Assembly: GCF_026013645.1 (NCBI RefSeq)
Contig: NZ_CP110224.1
Location: forward strand, 2,976,001 to 3,040,000
DNA length: 64,000 bases
Direction of reading: 5' to 3'
Origin: Virgibacillus natechei
GTDB taxonomy: Bacteria; Bacillota; Bacilli; Bacillales; Amphibacillaceae
How positions within the stretch are numbered: the stretch's first letter is position 1; each line of letters begins with the position of its first letter. Made by a program: the position numbers and the translations under genes. Below, piece by piece: positions 1-9,400 of the stretch. The notes under the pieces are model-generated. The model saw nothing but the letters and a program-made list of their open reading frames with translations. It was not told where the DNA came from and did no database searches.

Positions 1-1554
1 GAGTTAGAAGAAAGATACGAAGCATCCATGTCTGTTTTTGAAGAAACACAGGCAAGTGACAGTCAAAATGTTGAGTTATATAGTGAAGCTATTAACACAT
101 TAGATCAAACGATTGAAAGCTTTAATGATATGACTCAGTTAGACATGTATCAGGAGCTCACTGCTGCCAGAGAAGAGATAATTAGTGAAATCGAGGATGG
201 TTGGCTACCTTCACTAGAAGAAGGTATAGATGGCAGCTTAGAATCACAAGACTTCGCTGGTGCTGAAAATCAGTTAAACGATATGCAAAGCTTACATCAA
301 ACATTCCCAGATCAAGTGACAGAAAATGTCCTGACTCAATATGAGGAGAAAGTAACAGAAGAACAAGAGGCCTTTGTTTATGTTCCTGAACAAGCATATC
401 AGTGGAATGAGATTATTACTGAAAATGATGAGGGTTCAATTGAAATTGAAGGAATTAGGGATACGGGTGATTCGATTGAGGTCATCATTTCCTTTCAAGG
501 TTACTATCATACGCTAAGTGATGACATCGCTTTATCTCTGGACGTTATCCTTTCTAATGGAGATACTTTAACTGGATCTGGTCATAATCCAAGGTTATTA
601 GAAGATAAAACGGTGAAAACATATAGTTATTCGCACTCTGATGACTATCAAATAGACGATATAGTCCGTTTCAATGCTGAACTTCCTTTTGTACAAGAGG
701 ACGCAATTCAGGTAGATTTTGATGGCGTAGATGAAACGGAAATGTACGAAATTCCAGGGGTGGAGTCGATTAAAGAATTGCATCGACCAGAATGGACCAT
801 TGAAACTGATGAATTCGAAGTGGTAATCGACAGGTTCAATGTAGATGATTACGATATTGAAATTAGTGGATTGGTTAAAACTACTGAAGACGTTGTCGTT
901 AATGACCTTTCGACAGCTTATTTACCATTTACTAAAGAAAGAAGCACTCTAGGCCGTGGTATATTTGGTTCTACACAAGAATCTGAACTATATGAGGGAA
1001 CAGATAAAGAGTTTGAATTAAACTATTCTTTTGATCAACCTATAACAGAATATCACGATTATATTGATTTGCATCTATATAATCAAGATGTTTTAGTTGA
1101 CCTTAAGAACGGTGAAATTTTCGATAAATCTGAACCAACATTTATAGAAGATCTAAATAAAAATACGAATACAACGATTGGCTATGATGGATCCGATCAA
1201 AAAGAATTAATTAACCAATCCGGAGATCGAGCAGCAGTTGATTCTATTATTCTAACAACTTCTAGAACTTCTAACATCTATCACTTATCCGAACGATTTG
1301 ATAAATTTACTACAACGGCACACGTTCATCAAGATCATAGTGGCCTGGATTACGGGACTACTGAGTTAACTATTTATGCTTTGGAAGGCGATGAGGAAGA
1401 AGAATTATATTCAACAACAATTGAAGAAGATCATGAAGCGACTGATATTGAAGTCGATGTCAGTGATGTGGTTGAGATAAAAATTGAAACTAGTCAGAAT
1501 CGCGGTTCTGAAGGTAGGCAACAAATTATTTTAGAAGAACCTATGGTAGAGTAA
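1..1554 (+). CDS. Acidic surface protein, 5'-truncated by window edge
   Basis: The frame is already open at base 1, nine codons before the first ATG at 28, so the true start lies outside the window. The visible 517 residues are very acidic and hydrophilic, with no membrane segment. The first 110 residues look helical. The rest looks beta-rich. The last 120 residues, from the 'DGSDQKELINQSGD' stretch, resemble the beta-sandwich of NPCBM-type carbohydrate-binding modules (inference from the alternating pattern and the closing 'VDVSDVVEIKIETS'). A perfect hairpin terminator follows 15 bases after the stop. An extracellular or cell-wall role is likely, but no enzymatic motif is visible. Confidence 0.6.
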   Translation, partial: ELEERYEASMSVFEETQASDSQNVELYSEAINTLDQTIESFNDMTQLDMYQELTAAREEIISEIEDGWLPSLEEGIDGSLESQDFAGAENQLNDMQSLHQTFPDQVTENVLTQYEEKVTEEQEAFVYVPEQAYQWNEIITENDEGSIEIEGIRDTGDSIEVIISFQGYYHTLSDDIALSLDVILSNGDTLTGSGHNPRLLEDKTVKTYSYSHSDDYQIDDIVRFNAELPFVQEDAIQVDFDGVDETEMYEIPGVESIKELHRPEWTIETDEFEVVIDRFNVDDYDIEISGLVKTTEDVVVNDLSTAYLPFTKERSTLGRGIFGSTQESELYEGTDKEFELNYSFDQPITEYHDYIDLHLYNQDVLVDLKNGEIFDKSEPTFIEDLNKNTNTTIGYDGSDQKELINQSGDRAAVDSIILTTSRTSNIYHLSERFDKFTTTAHVHQDHSGLDYGTTELTIYALEGDEEEELYSTTIEEDHEATDIEVDVSDVVEIKIETSQNRGSEGRQQIILEEPMVE

Positions 1555-1569
1555 AAGCTAATGAAGTTA

Positions 1570-1608
1570 AAACCGCTGAAATAGTTAAGCTATTTCAGCG
1601 GTTTTTTT
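1570..1608 (+). terminator. Rho-independent terminator
   Basis: A 15-bp perfect stem (arms 1570-1584 and 1590-1604) with a 5-base loop ends in a run of T. It lies directly after the stop at 1554 and ends the plus-strand surface protein gene. Confidence 0.9.
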
Positions 1609-1660
1609 GCTCGTATAATATTAGATGTAGAATTACCTTCTGAAGCAACGAGATCTAATC

Positions 1661-1691
1661 AGGAAGCATGAGAACCGTTCCCATGCTTCCT
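1661..1691 (-). terminator. Hairpin, probable terminator of the 580-residue membrane protein gene
   Basis: Perfect 10-bp inverted repeat AGGAAGCATG/CATGCTTCCT around an 11-base loop, just 3' of the minus-strand gene that stops at 1696. A related AAGCATG hairpin lies at 4612-4635, so this may be a dispersed small repeat reused as a terminator. Confidence 0.55.
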
Positions 1692-1695
1692 CTCC

Positions 1696-3438
1696 CTATT
1701 TATCCTCATTCGTTGTATATGCTAACTCTTTATTTTCTTGAGTTAGTTCAGATAACTTCTCCTTACCTGCAGCTACTTCGTTAATGGCATAAATAGATTG
1801 TATTGCGTTTCCATCTTTATTAGAGGCTGATGATGCGATTAATTCTCTTTCATCCAGGAATTCTCTCATTTGATCAACCAAATGATTCTTCAACTCATCT
1901 GCCTTGTTCATGCTAAGAATATACCGCGGACGGTCTAGCGTATTAACACCTGAACGAGCTTGTGTACTTGTTACAATCTCTGTAACGAGAAACCAGGAAC
2001 TATATGAAGTTCTGACTACTGTATTTTCGCTGCGAGTCGAGTCTGTTATCGCCATACCTACTGACAATTTAGATTCAGAATACGTTCCCTCTCCTTGAAA
2101 TTGGATAAGATGACTTCTAAATTGCATTTCTCCCCAGTACAAATGCGCAAAAGTCAGTAATGAATTCCCCGATACATACAATACAACAGGATAGAAAATG
2201 CCATTAAAGAGACTAATAGTACTTACATCTCCAGCACCATTTTGATTAATGAAGAACAAAAGCACAGCAGCTAATATAACAAAGCTATGGCCAACAATAG
2301 CCACGCCCAGCCGACTTTTTTCTAATAAAGGCGGATAAGAAACTTTCTCATAAATGGGCTGAATTTCTTGAATGGTATCACCACTAAAACTCCCTTTATC
2401 CATGCTACCTTCCATATTTAAGTTTGGATTTAACTCTCGATAAATCCGATTTGGAATTTCTTTATATCGTAAATCTGCCATTTCCATATCCAACGCTCTG
2501 AAAAAGTCTTTCGGATGAACGTTTTCTTGCCAATGCTCCCTGAACTCTGACACCTCTGTAACAGGATCAGCGACTTTTGTTCTAAAATGTGCAAGCGCTA
2601 AGCCCGCTGCACAAACAACAATAATGATAAAGAAAAAGCTAAAAAGAGCCAAAGTAGGATTAAAGGGTGCCTCCGGGAAGCTAAACCCTTGTCTCAGCAG
2701 CAATTCTGCAATAGCTGGTACCAATACAGCAAGTGCAATGACCCAGACCAGTTGGGAGTTCTTACCTGAACCTGAATTTTTATCCGTTGCCTTATTTACA
2801 GTTAAAGGATAGGCTGTCCACAATGCTAATAAAAAAACACATAATGCTATACCTAACCAATCGGAAAAAGAGGATTCTGTTAGTAATGTAAGTCCGACCG
2901 TTCCTGATAACAAAGCCATGAAATAAACAATTAAACCTATGATAGAATATCCGGTATTTTGAACTAATATATGTAAATAATTACGCATAGATAATGGCAA
3001 AAAAATAAATTTTGGATAAATACTATAAACCATACGATCAAACAATGTCACAGGTTCATGAAAAGTAAGGTTTTTCCTACCCATCATCATTTGTTCAATT
3101 TGTTGAGAATTATAATACACATCAGATTCCTTTGTATGCTTTTCACTACGAGCCATATTTTTAGATAGACTCGCAGGGACTCCCCTTCCAACATAAAATC
3201 TCGATATTTTTATTAGGCCTTTGGTTACAAAATGCACGCCACCTGTTAACAAAAGCAGGCTAACAGCTAAACTGAACCAACCAGCAGCTACTCCATTTTC
3301 AATTATTTGCTCCCGTAGATTAATGATGGATATGGCGCCAACTATCAATATAATGATCCCACTTATTAAATATAATAACCCTTCCTGTTTAAATGGATTT
3401 TTTATTTCTGGTGCATCTGACCCATAATGAAACGCCAA
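1696..3438 (-). CDS. Polytopic membrane protein of unknown function
   Basis: 580 residues with about eight hydrophobic segments, near residues 20-38, 51-70, 162-190, 195-213, 233-252, 263-290, 380-400 and 407-430. A long polar region follows each group, and the C-terminus (about 440-580) is soluble. Translation starts with TTG at 3438, chosen because GGGAGAGGG sits 5 bases upstream and no ATG is nearby. It is the last gene of a minus-strand series with two lipoproteins and a DUF4282 protein. I do not recognise the family. Transport or envelope stress roles are possible but unsupported. Confidence 0.7.
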   Translation of the reverse strand: MAFHYGSDAPEIKNPFKQEGLLYLISGIIILIVGAISIINLREQIIENGVAAGWFSLAVSLLLLTGGVHFVTKGLIKISRFYVGRGVPASLSKNMARSEKHTKESDVYYNSQQIEQMMMGRKNLTFHEPVTLFDRMVYSIYPKFIFLPLSMRNYLHILVQNTGYSIIGLIVYFMALLSGTVGLTLLTESSFSDWLGIALCVFLLALWTAYPLTVNKATDKNSGSGKNSQLVWVIALAVLVPAIAELLLRQGFSFPEAPFNPTLALFSFFFIIIVVCAAGLALAHFRTKVADPVTEVSEFREHWQENVHPKDFFRALDMEMADLRYKEIPNRIYRELNPNLNMEGSMDKGSFSGDTIQEIQPIYEKVSYPPLLEKSRLGVAIVGHSFVILAAVLLFFINQNGAGDVSTISLFNGIFYPVVLYVSGNSLLTFAHLYWGEMQFRSHLIQFQGEGTYSESKLSVGMAITDSTRSENTVVRTSYSSWFLVTEIVTSTQARSGVNTLDRPRYILSMNKADELKNHLVDQMREFLDERELIASSASNKDGNAIQSIYAINEVAAGKEKLSELTQENKELAYTTNEDK

Positions 3439-3626
3439 CTGTACCCTCTCCCTTTCAAAATATTTTCATAATAAAACCTATTAATTGAAATTTAATTCTA
3501 TAACCAATGAAGTTTTTCACTGGGGTACTAGCTAATCTTTATCATAGACAAATTATCCAGCCAATTTGAGAATAGCGCCATATTACTGGCGCTTTTTAAA
3601 TTAATTCTAATATGAATCGTTAAATT

Positions 3627-4238
3627 TTAATTTTCAACTGGCTTGATATCATCGCTTTCTATAGAAAATACTGCTTTTCCATCCGATACTTTTGTTTCTA
3701 ATTCAAAATAATGCGTATCTGAATCAGAATCCGTTATATCAAACACCGCAACTCCGGTTAACTCATCGTAAACCCAATCATCTATATTATTTAAATTCAT
3801 ATTTACAATAGGCTCATATTCATTCCCATTGGTATCTTTTAATGACATAAGACGTTGATATACTTCGAAGTTATCTTCTTTTTGATGTTTTGCTCTGATC
3901 TCGAGAGCTAGATATATTCCGTCTCCTTCAGCTTGAAAACCTACAACTTGTGAATAATCTATATACTGTGCACCTTCCACAATAACGATATATCCGTCAT
4001 TGAAATTTGCTCCTTCTCCTAACTCAAGCTCTACCTCTCCACTCTCTTCTACATCTATAAGAGTGGGCCCTTGTTCTTCAGGCTCTTCTGTTTCTTCAAT
4101 GTTACCCGAATCTGTATTTGTATCGACACCACTAGGACCTGCTTCAACCTCATCTTCTCCACCGCAAGCAGCCATTACTATCATTAGGGTGATTGCCATA
4201 AAAATTAACGTTAAATTCCTTTTTGTACCATTAAACAC
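3627..4238 (-). CDS. Lipoprotein with DUF4352-like domain
   Basis: Starts with GTG at 4238 preceded by AGAGG. The N-terminus is a lipoprotein signal: a short basic region, a hydrophobic core and lipobox VMAAC with Cys25. An acidic linker (about 26-70) leads into a beta-rich domain with the 'GDGIYLALEIRAKH' and 'MSLKDTNGNEYEP' patterns typical of telokin-like DUF4352 domains. This predicts an extracytoplasmic, membrane-anchored protein. The ligand is unknown. It lies between the DUF4282 gene and the large membrane protein gene on the same strand. Confidence 0.75.
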   Translation of the reverse strand: MFNGTKRNLTLIFMAITLMIVMAACGGEDEVEAGPSGVDTNTDSGNIEETEEPEEQGPTLIDVEESGEVELELGEGANFNDGYIVIVEGAQYIDYSQVVGFQAEGDGIYLALEIRAKHQKEDNFEVYQRLMSLKDTNGNEYEPIVNMNLNNIDDWVYDELTGVAVFDITDSDSDTHYFELETKVSDGKAVFSIESDDIKPVEN

Positions 4239-4293
4239 AAAAATACCTCTAAATTTTTATCCAATATAATATTTAAAATCTATTCAGTACGGA

Positions 4294-4554
4294 TCATCTA
4301 TCCAATTTATCAAGCTTTTGATTCATATCGTTCAACGACTCATGAATTTTAAAGATTACAATTAATAATTCACAATAAATACGTACCATAAGCGGTCCAA
4401 AAGCAATCAAAATAAGTCCGATAATTACTGAAAAACCACCATCAAACATCATTAACAATCCTGGTAACACAGATATAGCTACACCTAACCAAAATACAAT
4501 CTTAATAAGTGTTGGCGTTAACATTTTGTTGAAACTAATAAACTCTTCAAACAT
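4294..4554 (-). CDS. DUF4282 small membrane protein
   Basis: 86 residues. AAGGAG lies 7 bases before the ATG. Two adjacent hydrophobic segments (about 15-33 and 38-57) are followed by a short charged tail predicted as coiled coil ('IHESLNDMNQKLDKLDR'). This is the usual form of DUF4282 proteins, whose function is not established. It is in line with the lipoprotein genes on both sides, separated by short gaps, so it is probably cotranscribed. Confidence 0.75.
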   Translation of the reverse strand: MFEEFISFNKMLTPTLIKIVFWLGVAISVLPGLLMMFDGGFSVIIGLILIAFGPLMVRIYCELLIVIFKIHESLNDMNQKLDKLDR

Positions 4555-4611
4555 TTAAATTCTCCTTTACTATTATAATAGGTATAATAACTTTTAATTT
4601 TGCATTTAAGG

Positions 4612-4635
4612 AAGCATGGAGGTCACAGCATGCTT
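4612..4635 (-). terminator. Hairpin downstream of the 440-residue lipoprotein gene
   Basis: AAGCATG/CATGCTT stem around a 10-base loop lies between the lipoprotein stop (4684) and the DUF4282 start (4554). The T run is on the plus-strand side, so it is a weak terminator on the minus strand. Confidence 0.4.
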
Positions 4636-4683
4636 TTTATCCCTCTTCGGTCTAAAATACACCTCTATTGATTTGCATATTAC

Positions 4684-6006
4684 CTATTCCACCTTCTGTT
4701 CTGTTTCATATGTTCCAGAAAAAAAGGTTCCCATTCCACCAATCTTTGTACAACCGTTAGTGTCTACAACTTCAATCTGCCCGCCTTCTAACATCATTTC
4801 CAACTTACAATCGAACTCTTCATTATAGAATTCTGCCTCATTTCCCGAAACGGAAGCAGTTCCTTCTATAAAACTCGTACGATCTCTTGCCCGTACATCA
4901 AAATCAAAATCAAACGAATCATCCGTCACGTTGGAAATGTTCATGGTTCCTTCAAAAGGCTCCCCATTTCTGTACCAAGTGCCACTCCATTCTTCAGTAT
5001 CTGGGGATTCCTGAACTGATTCTTTTTCTTCGTTTTGTTGTGTCTCCGCTTCTTCAGCTTCTTCGGTTACCTGATCTGATTCCTTTTCCGAATTCTGTTC
5101 TGTCTCATCTTCCGGATCTTCTATCACAGGCATCTCCTCTTGCTGCTCCTCTTCAGTCCCGTTTGATTCTTCTATTTCATTTTCGTTATTACCCTCCTCA
5201 TCAGGATTGTTATATGTATCTCCTAAACTCATATTAATCGAACCATCTTTCACATTGTATGCACTGTGAAAGCCACTTTCATTCTTAATGATAATGAACC
5301 TTTCTCCGCCTATTTCTGTTTCATCTACAAGTTCCATCTCTTTAATTTCACCTGTTTCATAGTCTCGGAAAGCGTTCTGCAAATCATCAAATGTCAAATC
5401 TAGCGGTTCTTCATCCGGATCTATACGGTGATATTCATCTAACTTCCAATTCTCCCCTTCCATCTTAAAATGCCATTCATTTGTCCATCCATGATGAATT
5501 AGGGCTTCACTACCAAGCGTCATACTGGTTGCTTGAAAACGATCTTCCGACTGATCCATTATCTCAATGTTTATTTGCGTATCTGTTTCCATGAATACTC
5601 CATATGTATCACAACCACAGAAATAAGAACGTAACAAGTGCTCTACCTGTTGATCCAAGCCATTGTCGGTCATCAATTCAGTAAGGGATTCTCTTACTAT
5701 AGCAAAAGCAGCCTGAAATTCCTCACCCTCATTCTCTATATCCATTGACCATTCCTGCTGAGTCCATTCAAGATAATTCTCATCGTGAATTTGACTCATG
5801 ATTCTATGTATTTCCTTCACATTCTCTTCCATGATTTGTTGTACTTCTTCTACCTCTAACTCAGCTGTTTCTTCCTCCTGTTCTTCATGCGTACTTTCCT
5901 CGTCTTGATTTTCATTCTGAGCCTCATTTGCATCTACATCTTCATTGCATGCTGATAGTAGCAATACCAATAGAAACAATAGAAGCAAATTAGATTTTTT
6001 GAGCAT
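4684..6006 (-). CDS. Acidic lipoprotein of unknown function
   Basis: Start set at the ATG at 6006 because GGGGGAT lies 7 bases upstream. Two earlier in-frame ATGs at 6024 and 6021 overlap or precede that site. Lipobox LLSAC gives Cys20 as the lipidated residue. A strongly acidic Glu/Gln-rich linker (about 21-60) precedes a globular part (70-265). A second Glu-rich linker (about 265-330) precedes a 100-residue C-terminal beta domain containing 'GTWYRNGEPFEGTMNIS'. The modular form suggests a surface-exposed anchor with two domains. No homologous family is recognised. Confidence 0.7.
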   Translation of the reverse strand: MLKKSNLLLLFLLVLLLSACNEDVDANEAQNENQDEESTHEEQEEETAELEVEEVQQIMEENVKEIHRIMSQIHDENYLEWTQQEWSMDIENEGEEFQAAFAIVRESLTELMTDNGLDQQVEHLLRSYFCGCDTYGVFMETDTQINIEIMDQSEDRFQATSMTLGSEALIHHGWTNEWHFKMEGENWKLDEYHRIDPDEEPLDLTFDDLQNAFRDYETGEIKEMELVDETEIGGERFIIIKNESGFHSAYNVKDGSINMSLGDTYNNPDEEGNNENEIEESNGTEEEQQEEMPVIEDPEDETEQNSEKESDQVTEEAEEAETQQNEEKESVQESPDTEEWSGTWYRNGEPFEGTMNISNVTDDSFDFDFDVRARDRTSFIEGTASVSGNEAEFYNEEFDCKLEMMLEGGQIEVVDTNGCTKIGGMGTFFSGTYETEQKVE

Positions 6007-6198
6007 TTCTATCCCCCACATCAAATTTTTTAACGGGTATATAGTACCATATCAGGAAAAAAGATCCAATTAATTAACCTTATATTCATTAAAGTATGAT
6101 TACTTTGTACTCATAGATTTGTACTTCGTAATATATGCTTACCTGTTTGGCCTTCTTCACAAAGCATAGAAATCTAAATTAGATACGTTCAATAAATA

Positions 6199-6232
6199 AA
6201 GCACCTGTCCATTATCAAGTGGGCAGGTGCTT
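6199..6232. repeat. Intergenic hairpin in the 6.0-6.4 kb gap
   Basis: A 12-bp stem AAGCACCTGTCC/GGGCAGGTGCTT with one T-G pair and a 10-base loop, without a T run. It carries the CACCTGTCC core seen in the REP-like elements of the window. The rest of the 6025-6442 gap shows no gene on either strand apart from the REP copy at its end. Confidence 0.5.
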
Positions 6233-6407
6233 ACAATGTTAAGCACGCATAGGCAATTACTACCTTAACTAATTTTATTGGTTGTTCGTATTGCCTTTAT
6301 TCAGGAACATACTTCTTATGTTAATACTAGGGGGTTAGAGATTAGATATTTTTAGTATTCTTTATCACGGATCACGCACCGCCCCCCCTTGCTTCAAAAC
6401 TCTTCAT

Positions 6408-6441
6408 CCCCTGGGACAAGGAACCTGTCCCCATGTCCCCC
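6408..6441 (-). repeat. REP-like hairpin, family A
   Basis: Contains GGGACAAGGAACCTGTCCC, an imperfect palindrome, followed by a second GTCCCCC. It belongs to the same family as the copies near 25.8, 27.5, 28.3, 35.1, 35.6, 37.3 and 39.6 kb. It abuts the stop of the large helicase gene. Confidence 0.75.
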
Positions 6442-6442
6442 A

Positions 6443-9400
6443 CTATCCGCCTGGCTGTATTCCCATCTCATCTAATTTCTTCCACAATGGTTCAAGTGCT
6501 TTTTCCCGGTCTAGATAAAACTGACTGCCACGAATTCTCCAGAACGTCCATCCAACCCGTTCGAGCACACGTTGTCGTTCAATATCCTCTTCCCATTTAT
6601 CAAGGCCATGCCATCTGTCGCCATCACATTCGACAGCTAGGCGATTACGCATGCCTTCAACAACGAGGTCAATTCGTTTTCCTAACGTTCCTACTTTTAC
6701 CTGTGGAATAACTCTGTAGCCTCGGGCTTTAATCAGTCGGAAAACATCTTCTTCAAATTTCGAATCAAATTCATCCTGCACCTCATCGATTTCTTGCTGT
6801 ACGCGATATGGTTCTTTGCAATACTGTAATAGTCTGTACCGGGCACATTCGGGATTTAAGTCATTTAATTCGACAGAGTGAAATAACAACATTTGATCCC
6901 GTGCACGGCTTGCTGCAACATTAAATCGTTGGTAAGCGGATCGACCTGTCATCGGGCCAATTCGCATATTAGGTGCTGCAACGAGCGACATGAATATGAC
7001 ATCCCGTTCGTCTCCCTGGAAGGAGTAAGCATCTCCACAAATGATCTGTCTATTGATCATCTCTTCTTCACCGATTGCTTCGCGTAATTTATTCTCAATA
7101 ATATTCGCTTGATCATAGCCTTGGAGCGAAATAACACCAAATGTTTTGTTCGCATATTGTTCCTCTTTACAAAGGCGGGCAATTTCTTCAACGATTGCTT
7201 CTGCCTCTGGCTCATTGATTGCCTTTTTACTATCTTCTTTCCGATATCCGTCTGCTACACGAATGGCCTTCACCGGTGGATCCAGGGCTTCATTTCCAAG
7301 TGGGAGACGAAGTGGGTCAATCATGCCCCCATACATGAAGTCATTCGAAAATTGAATGATCTCAGGAACACAGCGGAAATGTTCTTTCAAAATAATTTTA
7401 CTGTCAAACACCCGGCTTGCCGTATCATAGAGACTGGTTTTCATCTCGAATTGTAATTTGTTTGGAATATTGTTGAGATAGCGATCAATTAAACCATGCG
7501 TTTCACCGATATCTGTTCCAACGCTTTCCGGACTAATCTGGTTATCGTCACCAACAATAACCGCCTTCTTCCCGCGTAGTAGGGCGCTCAGTGAGAACAG
7601 GTTACTTTGCGAACTTTCATCGACAATAACGACATCAAACTGATCTGCCGTTAAATCCAAATTCTCAATGACACTCTTGATTGGCATGATCCATACAGGG
7701 ATCGCTCCTCGGGCCGTTGCCATTTCTTTACTCGCTTCTTTCCTATAGACATTGGCATATTTACCAGTACCTTTTCCAACTCGTTGGATCGCCTTTAACC
7801 AGGCAAAAAGACTTCGTTTCTGTTCCTTTGTCGTTCTTTCAATTTGCGATTTCCATGTAGATGTTGCCACGAGTTGTTTAATTATTTTAGACTCGTTGTT
7901 GGTCTCCAGTTGTAGGTCTTCCTCTAGCTTTTCGATCGTTGATTTGCTTTCGATATCCTCAATCCATGTGGAAAGTTTCTTCCATTTCCAGGCAAGTCTT
8001 AAATCTTCAGGAGGATACATTGCCTCGCCTTGACCACCTTGCTCTTCCAATTGTTCCAACCAAAGGGGTGCCATTTTTTCAATCTTTTCATGTAATTCTT
8101 TGTATCGATGGAAGCTTTCGTTTAGTTCTTCCAATCGCTTCAATTCATTCCACGATTCTTTCCATAAAGCGACGTCTTTTTCGTGACAAGCTGTTAGTAA
8201 AGCATCAACTATTTCCATATTCCCCGATTTCGCATTTGCCTGGGCGAGGGTATCCGTTGTTGTATTGAAAATGGTATTCGCCTGTTTTAACTGCTGCTGA
8301 TAATAAATAGCCGTTAATCCATTCTTAAGTGTCGTAAACCATTCCATGGAGTCCCACTGCGGTTTCCTCGGAATAACAATTTCATCTCTTATCCCGTCTA
8401 ATTCATGGATAATATCCTTTTCCCATCGGACCATTTGCCCCATATCATCTAGTAATTGTTTTACTGTTGTCGTCATTCTTTTTTGGTTTTCATCAATCGT
8501 TGGCCCTTGATATTCATTCATCGTTCGATTCCATTTTAGGACAAGCTTCTGAATGAGAATGTTCCCATCCGTATATTTCAGTATTTTTTCTACATCCTGT
8601 TTATGACGGATTTCGAGTCCATTGATCTTACATTGTTCAAAGATGTAGCTGTACTTACGCCCTAAAATATTTTTAAACATCCAGCCGATCGATTTATTGT
8701 CTTCCAGCCGTTGTTTAATGACTTCCAGGTCTTCTTTAAGTATGGTATGGTTCACATTTTCAGGTATCACAATTTCTTCGGCAATGAGGTCGCTATCTAT
8801 TGCTTCTATTTGTCTGACTTCATCATACACATTTTTGTGAAAATCAGACCAATTATCTTGCCTCTCTGCGTCTCCTAATATTTCCTTAAGCAAAAGGGAA
8901 CGCCAGGTTTCCTCTTGAATCACAGCTAGTTTTCTCATTGATTTTTCAACCAGTTTTACTTTTTCTTCTATATTAAAATGGTACGTTAAGTCCTTAACAT
9001 CCCAATCCGAAATTACATTTTCATAAGGTTTGAGATCTTGTTCGGTAGATTTAACTTGAGATACTGCTTTTTCAAAAACATCTGGCTGCACAATATCACG
9101 CGTTGCTAATTGATTTTTTGATAATAATTTGCGGTCCTCACCCTTAATAATTCCGTGTAGCTTGAAGAATTCCTTCGTTTCATCCTCATGAAGCGGAAAG
9201 TCATCGTTTAATGTAATTCTATCTGGAATCCATCCATGCGTAGAATTTTCATTCAACCATTTCGAAGCTTCCAGTGGGGTATACGTTTCTGACTCGATCG
9301 TTATGGGTGTGTTTTCCGCTTCCGCTGTTTGATTAATCTCCGTATTTATTCGAGCAATATTTCGTTTCGTCTGATCCAGTTCCTTTTCCAGCCCTTGAAT

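Noticed and set aside
4887..5237. 116-residue plus-strand frame
   Set aside because: It is antisense to the Glu-rich linker of the acidic lipoprotein; Glu codons read backwards give long open frames rich in Leu, Phe and Ser.
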